A stretch of DNA of 64,000 bases, taken from contig NZ_CP126981.1 in assembly GCF_030252325.1 (NCBI RefSeq), forward strand, positions 868,001 to 932,000. The letters run 5' to 3'. Origin of the DNA: Candidatus Mycobacterium wuenschmannii (GTDB taxonomy: Bacteria > Actinomycetota > Actinomycetes > Mycobacteriales > Mycobacteriaceae). Of this stretch, positions 25,934 through 33,943 are shown piece by piece. The stretch's first letter is position 1. Every line of letters starts with the position of its first letter. The notes under the pieces are model-generated. The model had not been told where the DNA came from and ran no database searches. It saw only the letters and a program-made list of their open reading frames with translations. The position numbers and the translations under genes are program-made.

Positions 25934-27139
25934 ATGCGGTCGGTCGAGGAGCACCAGCGGATCGTCGCCGACTTGATCAGCGCCCGTCCGGCCGTCGCCG
26001 TCAACCTGCGCGACGCCGAGGGACGCGTCCTCGCCGAAGACCTGTCTGCCGCAGTCTCGTTGCCGGTTTTCGACAACTCCGCGATGGACGGCTACGCGGT
26101 CCGCGCGGTGGACGTGAGCACCGCGTCGGCGGCCGCGCCGGTGAAATTGCCCGTCGCCGAGGATATTCCGGCCGGTCGCATCGACCTCCCGGCGCTCGAG
26201 CCGGGCACCGCACACCGGATCATGACGGGCGCACCCGTCCCGCCCGGCGCGACCGCGGTGGTGCCGGTGGAGTCCACCGACGGCCGCGTCGACGTCGTCA
26301 GCATCAACGCCGCCGTCCCCGCGGGAAAGCACATCCGCCGGGCCGGCGAAGACGTCGAGGCGGGCAGCACCGTATTGCGGGCCGGTCGACTGGTCACACC
26401 GGCGGTGATCGGACTGACCGCTTCGCTGGGATTCGGTGCGCTGCCGGTCATCCCGCCCCAGCGAGTGCTGTTGGTCTCCACCGGCTCGGAGTTGGTGGCG
26501 CCGGGCGAGACGCTGCGGCCCGGCCAGATCTACGAATCCAACTCGCCAATGCTGGCGGCGGCCCTGCGCGATGCCGACGCCGAGGTGGTCGCCGTCGCGA
26601 CGGTCAGCGACGACGTCGCTGAATTCGCCGCGGTGATCGACCGGTACGCCACCGAGTCCGATCTGATCATCAGCAGCGGCGGGATCAGTGCGGGTGCCTA
26701 TGAGGTGGTCAAGGACGCGTTCGGCCGCTCGGGCGATCGTGGAGTGGAATTCGCCAGGGTGGCGATGCAACCCGGCATGCCGCAGGGTGCCGGAAGGGTG
26801 GCGGGCACCCCGATTCTGACGCTGCCCGGCAACCCGGTCAGTGCGCTGGTGTGCTTCGAGGTGTTCATCCGGTCGCCGCTTCGGGCGGCGATGGGACTGC
26901 CCGATGCCGACCGTCCACGCCGATCCGCAGTGCTGACCGAATCGTTGACCTCGCCGACGGGCAAGCGCCAGTTCCGGCGTGGGATGTTCGACCCGGCCAC
27001 CGGGACGGTGACCAGCGAGGGACCGCCCGCGTCGCATCACCTCCGGTCGCTCGCGGTGGCCAACTGCCTGCTCGACATCCCGCTGGAGGTCACCGAGTTG
27101 CCCGCGGGCGCCACCGTGCAGGTCTGGGACCTGGCCTGA
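25934..27139 (+). CDS. moeA: Molybdopterin molybdenumtransferase MoeA
   Basis: A 401-residue enzyme inserting molybdate into adenylated molybdopterin. Signatures: [14 protein letters not shown] near residue 45, [12 protein letters not shown] near 95, the MoaB/Mog-type domain with STGSEL and [17 protein letters not shown] near 180-260, and LPGNPVSA near 298. TATATT about 8 nt before the ATG indicates an almost leaderless transcript. moaC follows after 20-23 bp. Confidence 0.94.
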   Translation: MRSVEEHQRIVADLISARPAVAVNLRDAEGRVLAEDLSAAVSLPVFDNSAMDGYAVRAVDVSTASAAAPVKLPVAEDIPAGRIDLPALEPGTAHRIMTGAPVPPGATAVVPVESTDGRVDVVSINAAVPAGKHIRRAGEDVEAGSTVLRAGRLVTPAVIGLTASLGFGALPVIPPQRVLLVSTGSELVAPGETLRPGQIYESNSPMLAAALRDADAEVVAVATVSDDVAEFAAVIDRYATESDLIISSGGISAGAYEVVKDAFGRSGDRGVEFARVAMQPGMPQGAGRVAGTPILTLPGNPVSALVCFEVFIRSPLRAAMGLPDADRPRRSAVLTESLTSPTGKRQFRRGMFDPATGTVTSEGPPASHHLRSLAVANCLLDIPLEVTELPAGATVQVWDLA

Positions 27140-27162
27140 TCAACTGTCAGAATGGACCCGTG

Positions 27163-27657
27163 ATGGCCGAACCCGCCGCTGAGCCGCCGTCCGGCGAGCT
27201 GTCGCACATCGACGAGCGCGGCGCGGCCCGCATGGTCGATGTCACCGAGAAGGCGGCGACCGCGCGCGTGGCGGTCGCCGCGGGTTCGGTCCGCACCGCC
27301 GCCGATGTGGTGGGGCTGATCTCGGCGGGCGGGCTGGCCAAGGGTGACGCGCTGGCCACCGCACGGATCGCCGGGATCCAGGCTGCCAAACGCACCAGCG
27401 AACTCATCCCGTTGTGTCACCAACTGGCTTTGACGGGCGTGGACGTCGAATTCGGTGTCGGCGCAACCGATATCGACATCACCGCCACCGTGCGCAGCAC
27501 CGACCGCACCGGGGTGGAGATGGAGGCCCTGACCGCGGTTTCGGTAGCCGCGCTGACGCTCTACGACATGATCAAGGCCGTCGACCCAGCCGCCCGCATC
27601 GACGACATCCGGGTGTTACGCAAGGACGGCGGCCGTCACGGATCCTGGACACGCTGA
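27163..27657 (+). CDS. moaC: Cyclic pyranopterin monophosphate synthase MoaC
   Basis: A 164-residue enzyme completing cPMP synthesis after MoaA. Characteristic blocks are [44 protein letters not shown] and [25 protein letters not shown]; the catalytic Lys region reads [12 protein letters not shown] at the end. A GTG directly before the ATG (27160) is 6 nt after CAGAAT and may be the true, leaderless start. It overlaps mog by one base. Confidence 0.94.
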   Translation: MAEPAAEPPSGELSHIDERGAARMVDVTEKAATARVAVAAGSVRTAADVVGLISAGGLAKGDALATARIAGIQAAKRTSELIPLCHQLALTGVDVEFGVGATDIDITATVRSTDRTGVEMEALTAVSVAALTLYDMIKAVDPAARIDDIRVLRKDGGRHGSWTR

Positions 27658-28136
27658 TGGCGAACCGATCGGCCCGCGTCGTGATCGCCTCAAACCGGGC
27701 ATCGCAGGGCGTGTACGAGGACCGCTGCGGGCCTCTGATCGCCGATTGGCTTGTGCAGCAGGGGTTTGAGTCGGTGACGCCGACGGTGGTCGGCGACGGG
27801 GATCCGGTCGGGCAGGCGCTGCGGGAAGCGGTCGCCGCCGGCGTCGGCGTGGTGATCACCTCCGGTGGCACCGGCATCTCGCCGACCGACGACACTCCGG
27901 CCCAGACCGCGGCGGTAATCGACTACGACATCCCGGGTTTGGCCGAGGAAATCCGGCGCGCGGGCCTGCCGGCGGTGCCGACCTCGGTGTTGTCGCGCGG
28001 TATCTGCGGGGTAGCGGGCCGCACGTTGATCGTCAACCTGCCCGGCTCACCCGGTGGGGTGCGGGACGGCCTCGGCGTGCTCGGCGCTGTGCTCGGTCAT
28101 GCGCTGGATCAGATTGCCGGCAAGGATCATTCCTGA
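27657..28136 (+). CDS. mog: Molybdopterin adenylyltransferase Mog/MoaB
   Basis: A 159-residue enzyme adenylating molybdopterin before MoeA acts. Motifs: ITSGGTGISPTDDTP (MPT-binding) near residue 68 and LPGSPGGVRDGL near residue 130. Its ATG shares a base with the moaC stop. Its last 10 bp overlap the 3' end of the molybdate permease gene on the other strand. Confidence 0.92.
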   Translation: MANRSARVVIASNRASQGVYEDRCGPLIADWLVQQGFESVTPTVVGDGDPVGQALREAVAAGVGVVITSGGTGISPTDDTPAQTAAVIDYDIPGLAEEIRRAGLPAVPTSVLSRGICGVAGRTLIVNLPGSPGGVRDGLGVLGAVLGHALDQIAGKDHS

Positions 28137-29308
28137 CGGGTCCGGCGCGACCGGACGAGATGCACTGCCCACCAGAGCAATAGTGCTCCCACCAACGCCA
28201 CTGCGAGATTGCTCAGGAATCCGGTGACACCGACGCCGATGGCCAGCGCCCACTGCCACGGCCCCTTCAGGTCGCGCAGCAGGGTGATGTGCAGTAGGCC
28301 CGCAACCGTCAGCAGACCCGCCAGGATCGGCACCGGGAATCCGGTCAGGGCAGTGGTCAGCGCGGCGCCGATGCCCAACGCGAGCGCGATCAGTAAGCCG
28401 CCCAACATGATCGGCGCGCCACCGCTGCGGGCACCGAAGGTTCGGTGCGCCGTCATGCCGCCGGCCCCATGGCATACCGGCATGCCGCTGATCGAGCCGG
28501 CGAACAGGTTGGCGATCCCGATCGTGGTGGCCAGCCGGCCCGGTCGCACCCGCGCCGCCGCGTCGCCGAAGTACGTCCGGGCCGTATCGGCGGTGGCCAG
28601 GCACGAGTTGGCGAACGACAGCGGTACCTGAGGCAGCACCAGCGCGACCGCCGCTGCGGCGAACGCGTGCCGGCTCAGATGCGGCACGTGGATCGCCGAA
28701 GGGCCGAACGTGACCGCGCCGTGGAATGCCAGCACCATCGCCACGACCGCAATCACTATGTACACCAACGTGATCTGGCGGTGCCGTAACAGCAGCGCCA
28801 CCACGACGACCAGGACGGTCAAGCCCACCACATACAGCGGCGAATGACGATGGTCGACGAACGACTTGGGCGTGGCCGAGACCAGCCGCCACGCCAACTG
28901 ACAGAACAGCAGTCCGACCGAGAGCTGAATTCCACGAATGATGGCATGCGGGAACACCTTTGCCACCCAGTCCAACAATCCCGAGGCGCCGAGCGCCAGG
29001 AAGAGCAGGCCCATCAGCAGCGCGCCGGCCGCGATGTCGTCGGCGCCGAAACCGTGGGCGATCGCGATCGCGCCAAATGCCTTGAGCGGTTGCACCGGAA
29101 CCGGGAGCCGATAGATCAGGCCGGCCACCACGTACAGCACCCCGGCCGGCAGCAGTACCGCCGTCGGCGTCAGCCCGTTCTTGACGATCAACGCCACCGC
29201 GATCGGCACCAGCACACCCAGATCGCCTAGCGCTCCGGCCATTTCCGCGCGATCGAACCGAAACGGGTTCGACCCTGACTCGAGCTCTGCGGGCGCCGTG
29301 CCGACCAT
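28127..29308 (-). CDS. MOT1-type molybdate (or sulfate) permease
   Basis: A 393-residue membrane protein with about 10-11 hydrophobic helices. The paired motifs FDRAEMAGALGDLGVLVPI near residue 20 and GMPVCHGAGGMTAHRTFGAR near residue 275 are the two half-site signatures of the MOT1 branch of the sulfate permease superfamily. It converges on the Moco genes, so molybdate uptake is the reasonable reading; sulfate cannot be excluded. An ABC molybdate transporter is absent from the window. Confidence 0.82.
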   Translation of the reverse strand: MVGTAPAELESGSNPFRFDRAEMAGALGDLGVLVPIAVALIVKNGLTPTAVLLPAGVLYVVAGLIYRLPVPVQPLKAFGAIAIAHGFGADDIAAGALLMGLLFLALGASGLLDWVAKVFPHAIIRGIQLSVGLLFCQLAWRLVSATPKSFVDHRHSPLYVVGLTVLVVVVALLLRHRQITLVYIVIAVVAMVLAFHGAVTFGPSAIHVPHLSRHAFAAAAVALVLPQVPLSFANSCLATADTARTYFGDAAARVRPGRLATTIGIANLFAGSISGMPVCHGAGGMTAHRTFGARSGGAPIMLGGLLIALALGIGAALTTALTGFPVPILAGLLTVAGLLHITLLRDLKGPWQWALAIGVGVTGFLSNLAVALVGALLLWWAVHLVRSRRTRQE

Positions 29309-29358
29309 GCCCGCACTCTAATGCAGCACGCCACGCTCACGAGGCCGCGCGCCCGCCC

Positions 29359-29422
29359 GTGAGGGTGATTTCACGGCCGCGACACCGTGAGACGCCGGTC
29401 GGCAACATCGCACTCTTAGTTT
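29359..29422 (+). promoter_or_regulatory. narK promoter with element shared with nnaR
   Basis: GTGAGG (29359), GCGACAC (ending 29385), GCAACATCG (29402-29410) and TAGTTT (29417-29422) match the nnaR upstream region with no gaps (34 of the first 52 positions, and the -10 in register). On the minus strand it reads GTGTC-n6-GTGAA-n6-CTCAC. The narK Shine-Dalgarno AGGAG follows at 29448-29452. Confidence 0.6.
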
Positions 29423-29455
29423 CACCTCGGACGTACCGAACACGCAGAGGAGAAC

Positions 29456-30838
29456 GTGGTGGCGCGATCGCACACGATCACAGGGTGGAACCCCGAAGAC
29501 CGGGTCGCATGGGACGCCGGCGGAAAGGCCGTCGCACGCCGCAATCTGGTGTGGTCGGTGGCCGCCGAACATGTCGGGTTCTCGGTCTGGTCGCTGTGGT
29601 CGGTGATGGTGCTGTTCATGCCGCAGTCGATCTACGGATTGACGGCGGGGGACAAGTTCCTGATCGCCGCGACTGCGACGCTGGTCGGTTCGATGCTGCG
29701 GCTGCCGTACACGATGGCAACGGCGCGCTTCGGCGGCCGAAACTGGACGGTGTTCTCCGCGTGCGTGCTGGTGGTGCCGGTGGCCGCGACGATCGCGGTC
29801 CTTGCGCTGCCCGGTCGTCCGCTGTGGCTCTACCTGGTGTGTGCGGCGCTGTGCGGGCTCGGCGGTGGCAACTTCGCCTCGTCGATGACGAACATCAACG
29901 CGTTCTTCCCGCAGCGTCTCAAGGGCATCGCCCTGGGCATCAACGCCGGCGGCGGCAACATCGGTGTGCCCGCCGTGCAACTCGTCGGCTTGTTGGTGAT
30001 CGCCACCGCGGGCAATCGCCAGCCGTACTGGGTGTGCGGGTTCTACGTCGCGGCGCTGGTCGTCGCGGCGGTTGGCGCCGCCCGGTGCATGGACAACCTC
30101 GACGTGGTGTCGGTCGACGTGGACGCTATGCGCGCCGCGCTCCGCAGTCGGCACACCTGGCTGGTCAGCCTGCTCTATATCGGCACCTTCGGGTCATTCA
30201 TCGGTTTTTCGTTCGCGTTCGGCCAGGTGCTGCAGATCTCCTTCTCGGCCACCGGGCAGAGCCCGGCGCAGGCGTCCCTGCACGCAGCTCAAATAGCCTT
30301 TGTTGGGCCACTATTGGGCTCGATCGCCCGGATCTACGGCGGTCGGGTCGCCGACCGGGTGGGTGGCGGCACAGTGACCCTGTGGGCGTTCGTCGGGATG
30401 ATCGGCGGCGACGCGGTGCTGGCGATCACGTCGACGTTCGCCGGCCGCGAGACCACCGCCGTGACGATGGTCGCGTACGTCGCCGGTTTCGTTATCCTGT
30501 TCGTGCTCAGCGGAATTGGCAACGGGGCGGTATACAAGATGATCCCGTCGATCTTCCATGCCGCGTCCCGCTCACTGGACGCCGACGAGGACACCCGCAA
30601 CAACTACTCGCGCTCGATGTCGGGAGCGGTCATCGGGATCACCGGTGCCATCGGCGGACTCGGCGGGGTTGCGATCAACCTGGCGCTACGCACGTCCTAC
30701 CTCGCCGACGGCACGGCCACCGGCGCGTTCTGGGACTTCGCCTGCTTCTACGTGATAGCGGCCCTGATCACCTTCGGCGTCTACGTGCGGCGGTCGTCGC
30801 TCACCGCGGTGAGCGAACCGGCGCTGGCCGCCGCCTAG
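29456..30838 (+). CDS. narK: NarK/NasA-family nitrate/nitrite transporter
   Basis: A 460-residue major-facilitator protein with about 12 membrane helices. The nitrate signature motifs are GLGGGNFASSMTNINAFFP near residue 135 and GIGNGAVYKMIPSIF near residue 350; the charge RLPYTMATARFGGRNW near residue 83 matches the substrate-binding Arg helix. It most resembles NarK3-type proteins. GTG 29456 and GTG 29459 are both possible; the second has the better 6-nt spacing from AGGAG. It should import nitrate for the reductase 6 kb upstream. Confidence 0.92.
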   Translation: MVARSHTITGWNPEDRVAWDAGGKAVARRNLVWSVAAEHVGFSVWSLWSVMVLFMPQSIYGLTAGDKFLIAATATLVGSMLRLPYTMATARFGGRNWTVFSACVLVVPVAATIAVLALPGRPLWLYLVCAALCGLGGGNFASSMTNINAFFPQRLKGIALGINAGGGNIGVPAVQLVGLLVIATAGNRQPYWVCGFYVAALVVAAVGAARCMDNLDVVSVDVDAMRAALRSRHTWLVSLLYIGTFGSFIGFSFAFGQVLQISFSATGQSPAQASLHAAQIAFVGPLLGSIARIYGGRVADRVGGGTVTLWAFVGMIGGDAVLAITSTFAGRETTAVTMVAYVAGFVILFVLSGIGNGAVYKMIPSIFHAASRSLDADEDTRNNYSRSMSGAVIGITGAIGGLGGVAINLALRTSYLADGTATGAFWDFACFYVIAALITFGVYVRRSSLTAVSEPALAAA

Positions 30839-30851
30839 TGCAAGAAAGGGG

Positions 30852-30917
30852 TTCGCCGAGCGTGCGGCCACGCGATAAACCAGGCCGCTTATTCGCAGAC
30901 CACGCACGCTCGGCGAA
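30852..30917. repeat. Long-loop inverted repeat between narK and glbN
   Basis: TTCGCCGAGCGTGCG (30852-30866) is repeated exactly as its reverse complement at 30903-30917, with a 36-nt loop that contains a further GCGGCC/GGCCGC pair. It lies between converging stop codons, so a bidirectional transcription end or a REP-like element is plausible. No T-run is present. Confidence 0.8.
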
Positions 30918-30933
30918 GCTGTGGGGCGGCGTC

Positions 30934-31341
30934 CTAGACGACCGCTTTGATCTCGTCCGACGCGATCTCGCCGGCGAGTGGCGCGAGGGCGTGGAGGATC
31001 TCGGTGATGGTGTCGGGGTGCAATCCAGCCGCACAGAGCGAGTCGGCCAGATGAGCGGTCACCATCGCGAAGTGGTACATGGTGATGCCGCGGCCCTCGT
31101 GGACCTGTCGCATGGACCGTCCGCCGTAGGGCGCGGGGCCGCCGAGCGTGGCGCTGAGGAACTCGACCTGACGTGCCTTGACGCACCGCATGTCCGCGCC
31201 GGCGTAGAAGCCGGCCAGCTGATCGTCATCCAGCACCCGGCAGTAGAAGTCCTCGACGACGACGTCCAAGGCGTCGTGGCCGCCGACCTTGTCGTACAGC
31301 GACACCGTGCCGGGTCTACGAAAACGGGTGAGCATTCCCAT
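30934..31341 (-). CDS. glbN: Truncated haemoglobin, group I (trHbN)
   Basis: A 135-residue 2-on-2 globin. Group I signs are SLYDKVGGHDALDVVVEDFYCRVL, the B10/E region around FYAGADMRCVKARQVEFLSATLGGP, and the proximal His in ITMYHFAMVTAHL. M. tuberculosis trHbN oxidises nitric oxide to nitrate. Here the gene borders the nitrate island, where nitrite reduction can leak NO. The lipoprotein gene lprI, the operon partner in M. tuberculosis, is not present upstream. A short N-terminal extension (MGMLTRFRRPG) precedes the globin core. Confidence 0.92.
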   Translation of the reverse strand: MGMLTRFRRPGTVSLYDKVGGHDALDVVVEDFYCRVLDDDQLAGFYAGADMRCVKARQVEFLSATLGGPAPYGGRSMRQVHEGRGITMYHFAMVTAHLADSLCAAGLHPDTITEILHALAPLAGEIASDEIKAVV

Positions 31342-31503
31342 GCTGTGCAGCAGACCATGTCGGAGTTGCCCACCCGTTAGGTTGCCGTCACCGCGCGATT
31401 ACCCGGCGTAACAACCGGATTGCCGGAGAACCACCTTGGGCGGCGCGGCGGTGTAGCAGACTCGTGGGAAATCCAGGGGAGTCACCACCGGGAGCGTGAA
31501 GCA

Positions 31504-32520
31504 ATGAATCTGGGTGATCTGACCGGCCTCGTCGAGAAGCCGTTCGCCGCCGTGTCCAATCTCGTCAACACGCCCAACGCAGCCGGCCGCTATCGGCCGT
31601 TCTACCTGCGCAATCTGCTCGACGCGGTGCAAGGCCGGACCCTGCACGACGCCGTCGACGGCACCATCACGCTGATCACCGGCGGGTCGTCGGGCATCGG
31701 CGAGGCGGCGGCCAAGAAGATCGCCGAGGCCGGCGGCGAGGTGGTTCTGGTGGCGCGCACCCAGGAGAACCTCGACAAGGTCGCGGCCGACATCCGCAGC
31801 AGCGGCGGCACTGCGCACGTCTACCCCTGCGATCTCACCGACATGGACGCCATCGCCGCGATGGCCGACAAGGTGCTCGCCGATCTCGGCGGGGTTGACA
31901 TGCTGATCAACAACGCCGGACGGTCGATCCGGCGCTCGCTGGCGCTGTCGTACGACCGGATCCACGACTACCAGCGCACCATGCAGCTGAACTACCTGGG
32001 CGCGGTGCAACTGATCCTGAAGTTCATTCCGGGCATGCGGGAACGGGGATTCGGGCATGTCATCAATGTGTCCTCGGTGGGAGTGCAGACCCGCGCGCCG
32101 CGGTTCGGCGCCTACATCGCCAGCAAGGCGGCCCTGGACAGCCTGTGCGACGCGCTGCAGGCCGAAGTCGTCAGCGATGACATCAAATTCACCACCGTGC
32201 ACATGGCGCTGGTCCGGACGCCGATGATCAGCCCCACCACGATGTACGACAAGTTCCCGGCGCTGACACCGGAGCAGGCCGCCGGCGTCATCACCGACGC
32301 GATCGTGCAGCGCCCGCGCCGCTCCAGCTCGCCGCTCGGGCAGCTCGCCGCCGTCGCCGACGCCGTCAACCCGGCGGTGATGGACCGGGTGCGCAACCGA
32401 GCCTTCAGCATGTTCGGTGATTCGACGGCGGCCAAGGGCGACCAATCCGAAAGCAGCACTACCGAATTCGACAACCGCAGCGAGAACTTCGTGCGGGCCA
32501 CCCGCGGAATCCACTGGTGA
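31504..32520 (+). CDS. Short-chain dehydrogenase/reductase, fatty acyl-CoA reductase-like
   Basis: A 338-residue SDR with about 60 extra N-terminal residues. The cofactor loop TGGSSGIG lies near residue 60, NNAGRSI near 137, and the YIASK active site near 205. It matches Rv1543, annotated as a possible fatty acyl-CoA reductase and similar to the C-terminal reductase of AcrA1-type enzymes. GGGAG lies 8-10 nt before ATG 31504. The next SDR gene begins 7 bp after its stop, so they form an operon. Confidence 0.88.
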   Translation: MNLGDLTGLVEKPFAAVSNLVNTPNAAGRYRPFYLRNLLDAVQGRTLHDAVDGTITLITGGSSGIGEAAAKKIAEAGGEVVLVARTQENLDKVAADIRSSGGTAHVYPCDLTDMDAIAAMADKVLADLGGVDMLINNAGRSIRRSLALSYDRIHDYQRTMQLNYLGAVQLILKFIPGMRERGFGHVINVSSVGVQTRAPRFGAYIASKAALDSLCDALQAEVVSDDIKFTTVHMALVRTPMISPTTMYDKFPALTPEQAAGVITDAIVQRPRRSSSPLGQLAAVADAVNPAVMDRVRNRAFSMFGDSTAAKGDQSESSTTEFDNRSENFVRATRGIHW

Positions 32521-32527
32521 GGCGATC

Positions 32528-33331
32528 ATGAGTCTTCCTAAACCGACCAATCAGGCACCCATCGTCATCACCGGCGCCTCGTCGGGCATCGGCACCGAAC
32601 TGGCCCGCGGATTGGCCCGTCGCGGCTATCCGCTGTTACTGGTCGCTCGCCGCAAGGAGCGGATGGACGAGCTGGCGGGGGAGCTGCACTCACAGTTCTC
32701 GGTCGACGTCGAAGTGCAGGCGCTGGACCTGTCCGACGCCGCGGCGCGGGAAAAGCTGGCCAACCGGCTGCGCACGGAATCCGTTGCGGGACTGTGCAAC
32801 AGCGCCGGATTCGGCACCAGCGGGGTATTCCAGGACCTGCCGGTCGAGCGTGAGAGCGAAGAGGTGGTGCTCAACTCGCTGACGTTGATGGAGCTGACCC
32901 ATGCCGCGCTGCCCGGGATGGTCGAGCGCGGCGCAGGGGCGGTGCTCAACATCGCCTCGATCGCAGGCTTCCAGCCGATGCCGTACATGGCGGTCTACTC
33001 AGCGACGAAGGCCTTCGTGCAGACGTTTTCCGAGGCGGTGCACGAGGAGCTCAACGGGACCGGGGTGTCGGTGACCGTGCTGTGCCCGGGCCCGGTGCCC
33101 ACCGAGTGGGGCGAGATCGCCAACGCGGAACGCTTCAGCATTCCGATCGCGCAGGTGTCGCCGCGCGACGTCGCCGAGGCGGCGATCGCCGGCATGGTCG
33201 ACGGCAAGCGCAGCGTGGTGCCTGGGCTGGTACCGAAAGCAGTCAGTATCGGCGGCCGTTACATGCCGCGCACCCTGCTGCTGCCCGGACTACGCATCGG
33301 CAACCGGTTCCGCGGCGGGCCCAGTCGTTAG
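32528..33331 (+). CDS. Short-chain dehydrogenase/reductase (ketoacyl reductase-like)
   Basis: A 267-residue SDR with TGASSGIG near residue 15, the NAG motif replaced by NSAG (LCNSAGFG) near 88, and the YSATK catalytic pair near 156. The length equals that of Rv1544, annotated as a ketoacyl reductase. It ends in a basic tail (RIGNRFRGGPSR). It is co-transcribed with the preceding reductase; the pair may act in lipid or wax ester metabolism (inference). Confidence 0.88.
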   Translation: MSLPKPTNQAPIVITGASSGIGTELARGLARRGYPLLLVARRKERMDELAGELHSQFSVDVEVQALDLSDAAAREKLANRLRTESVAGLCNSAGFGTSGVFQDLPVERESEEVVLNSLTLMELTHAALPGMVERGAGAVLNIASIAGFQPMPYMAVYSATKAFVQTFSEAVHEELNGTGVSVTVLCPGPVPTEWGEIANAERFSIPIAQVSPRDVAEAAIAGMVDGKRSVVPGLVPKAVSIGGRYMPRTLLLPGLRIGNRFRGGPSR

Positions 33332-33444
33332 GGTGTCGCCCCGGCGCCAAGTGCACGCCAAATCCGCTACGAGGCGGGCACAACGACCCTCGCCTCCGGC
33401 GGAGGACCACGTGGCTGGTGTGACTCGCCGGATAGTCTGACGCG

Positions 33445-33876
33445 GTGGCCAAAGTCGATGTCACGGCCGACGTGCCGATGAGCCCGCAGGATATGTGGGA
33501 CCGCGTCTCGGATCTGTCTCAGCTCGGGGAGTGGCTGACCATGCATGAGGCGTGGCGCAGCGAACTTCCCGACGAGCTGAGCGAGGGCACCCAGATCGTC
33601 GGCGTCGCTCGCGCCAAAGGCTTCCGCAACCGCGTGACCTGGACGGTCACCACCTGGGACCCGCCGCACCGGATCGCGCTCTCCGGCTCGGGCAAAGGCG
33701 GCGCGAAATACACCGTCACACTGAGCGTCTCACCCACCAGAAAAGGCTCCAACCTGGGTCTACGCCTCGACCTGGGCGGCCGTGCACTGTTCGGGCCGGT
33801 CGGGGCGACCGCCGCCCGTGCCGTGAAGGGCGACGTCGAGAAGTCCCTCAAGCAGTTCGTCGAGCTGTACGGATAG
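33445..33876 (+). CDS. SRPBCC-family protein (Rv1546-like)
   Basis: A 143-residue START/polyketide-cyclase-like fold protein: [21 protein letters not shown] opening strand and helix, central beta strands ([14 protein letters not shown]) and a long C-terminal helix ([19 protein letters not shown]). Such proteins bind hydrophobic ligands. TAGTCT (33433-33438) lies 6 nt before the GTG, giving a leaderless transcript. The function is unknown. Confidence 0.82.
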   Translation: MAKVDVTADVPMSPQDMWDRVSDLSQLGEWLTMHEAWRSELPDELSEGTQIVGVARAKGFRNRVTWTVTTWDPPHRIALSGSGKGGAKYTVTLSVSPTRKGSNLGLRLDLGGRALFGPVGATAARAVKGDVEKSLKQFVELYG

Positions 33877-33943
33877 CGGCGGAACGCCGACTCACATGGG
33901 TCGAAGGGCCTACATCCTCAGCCAACGGCGGTAGCCTGACCGG

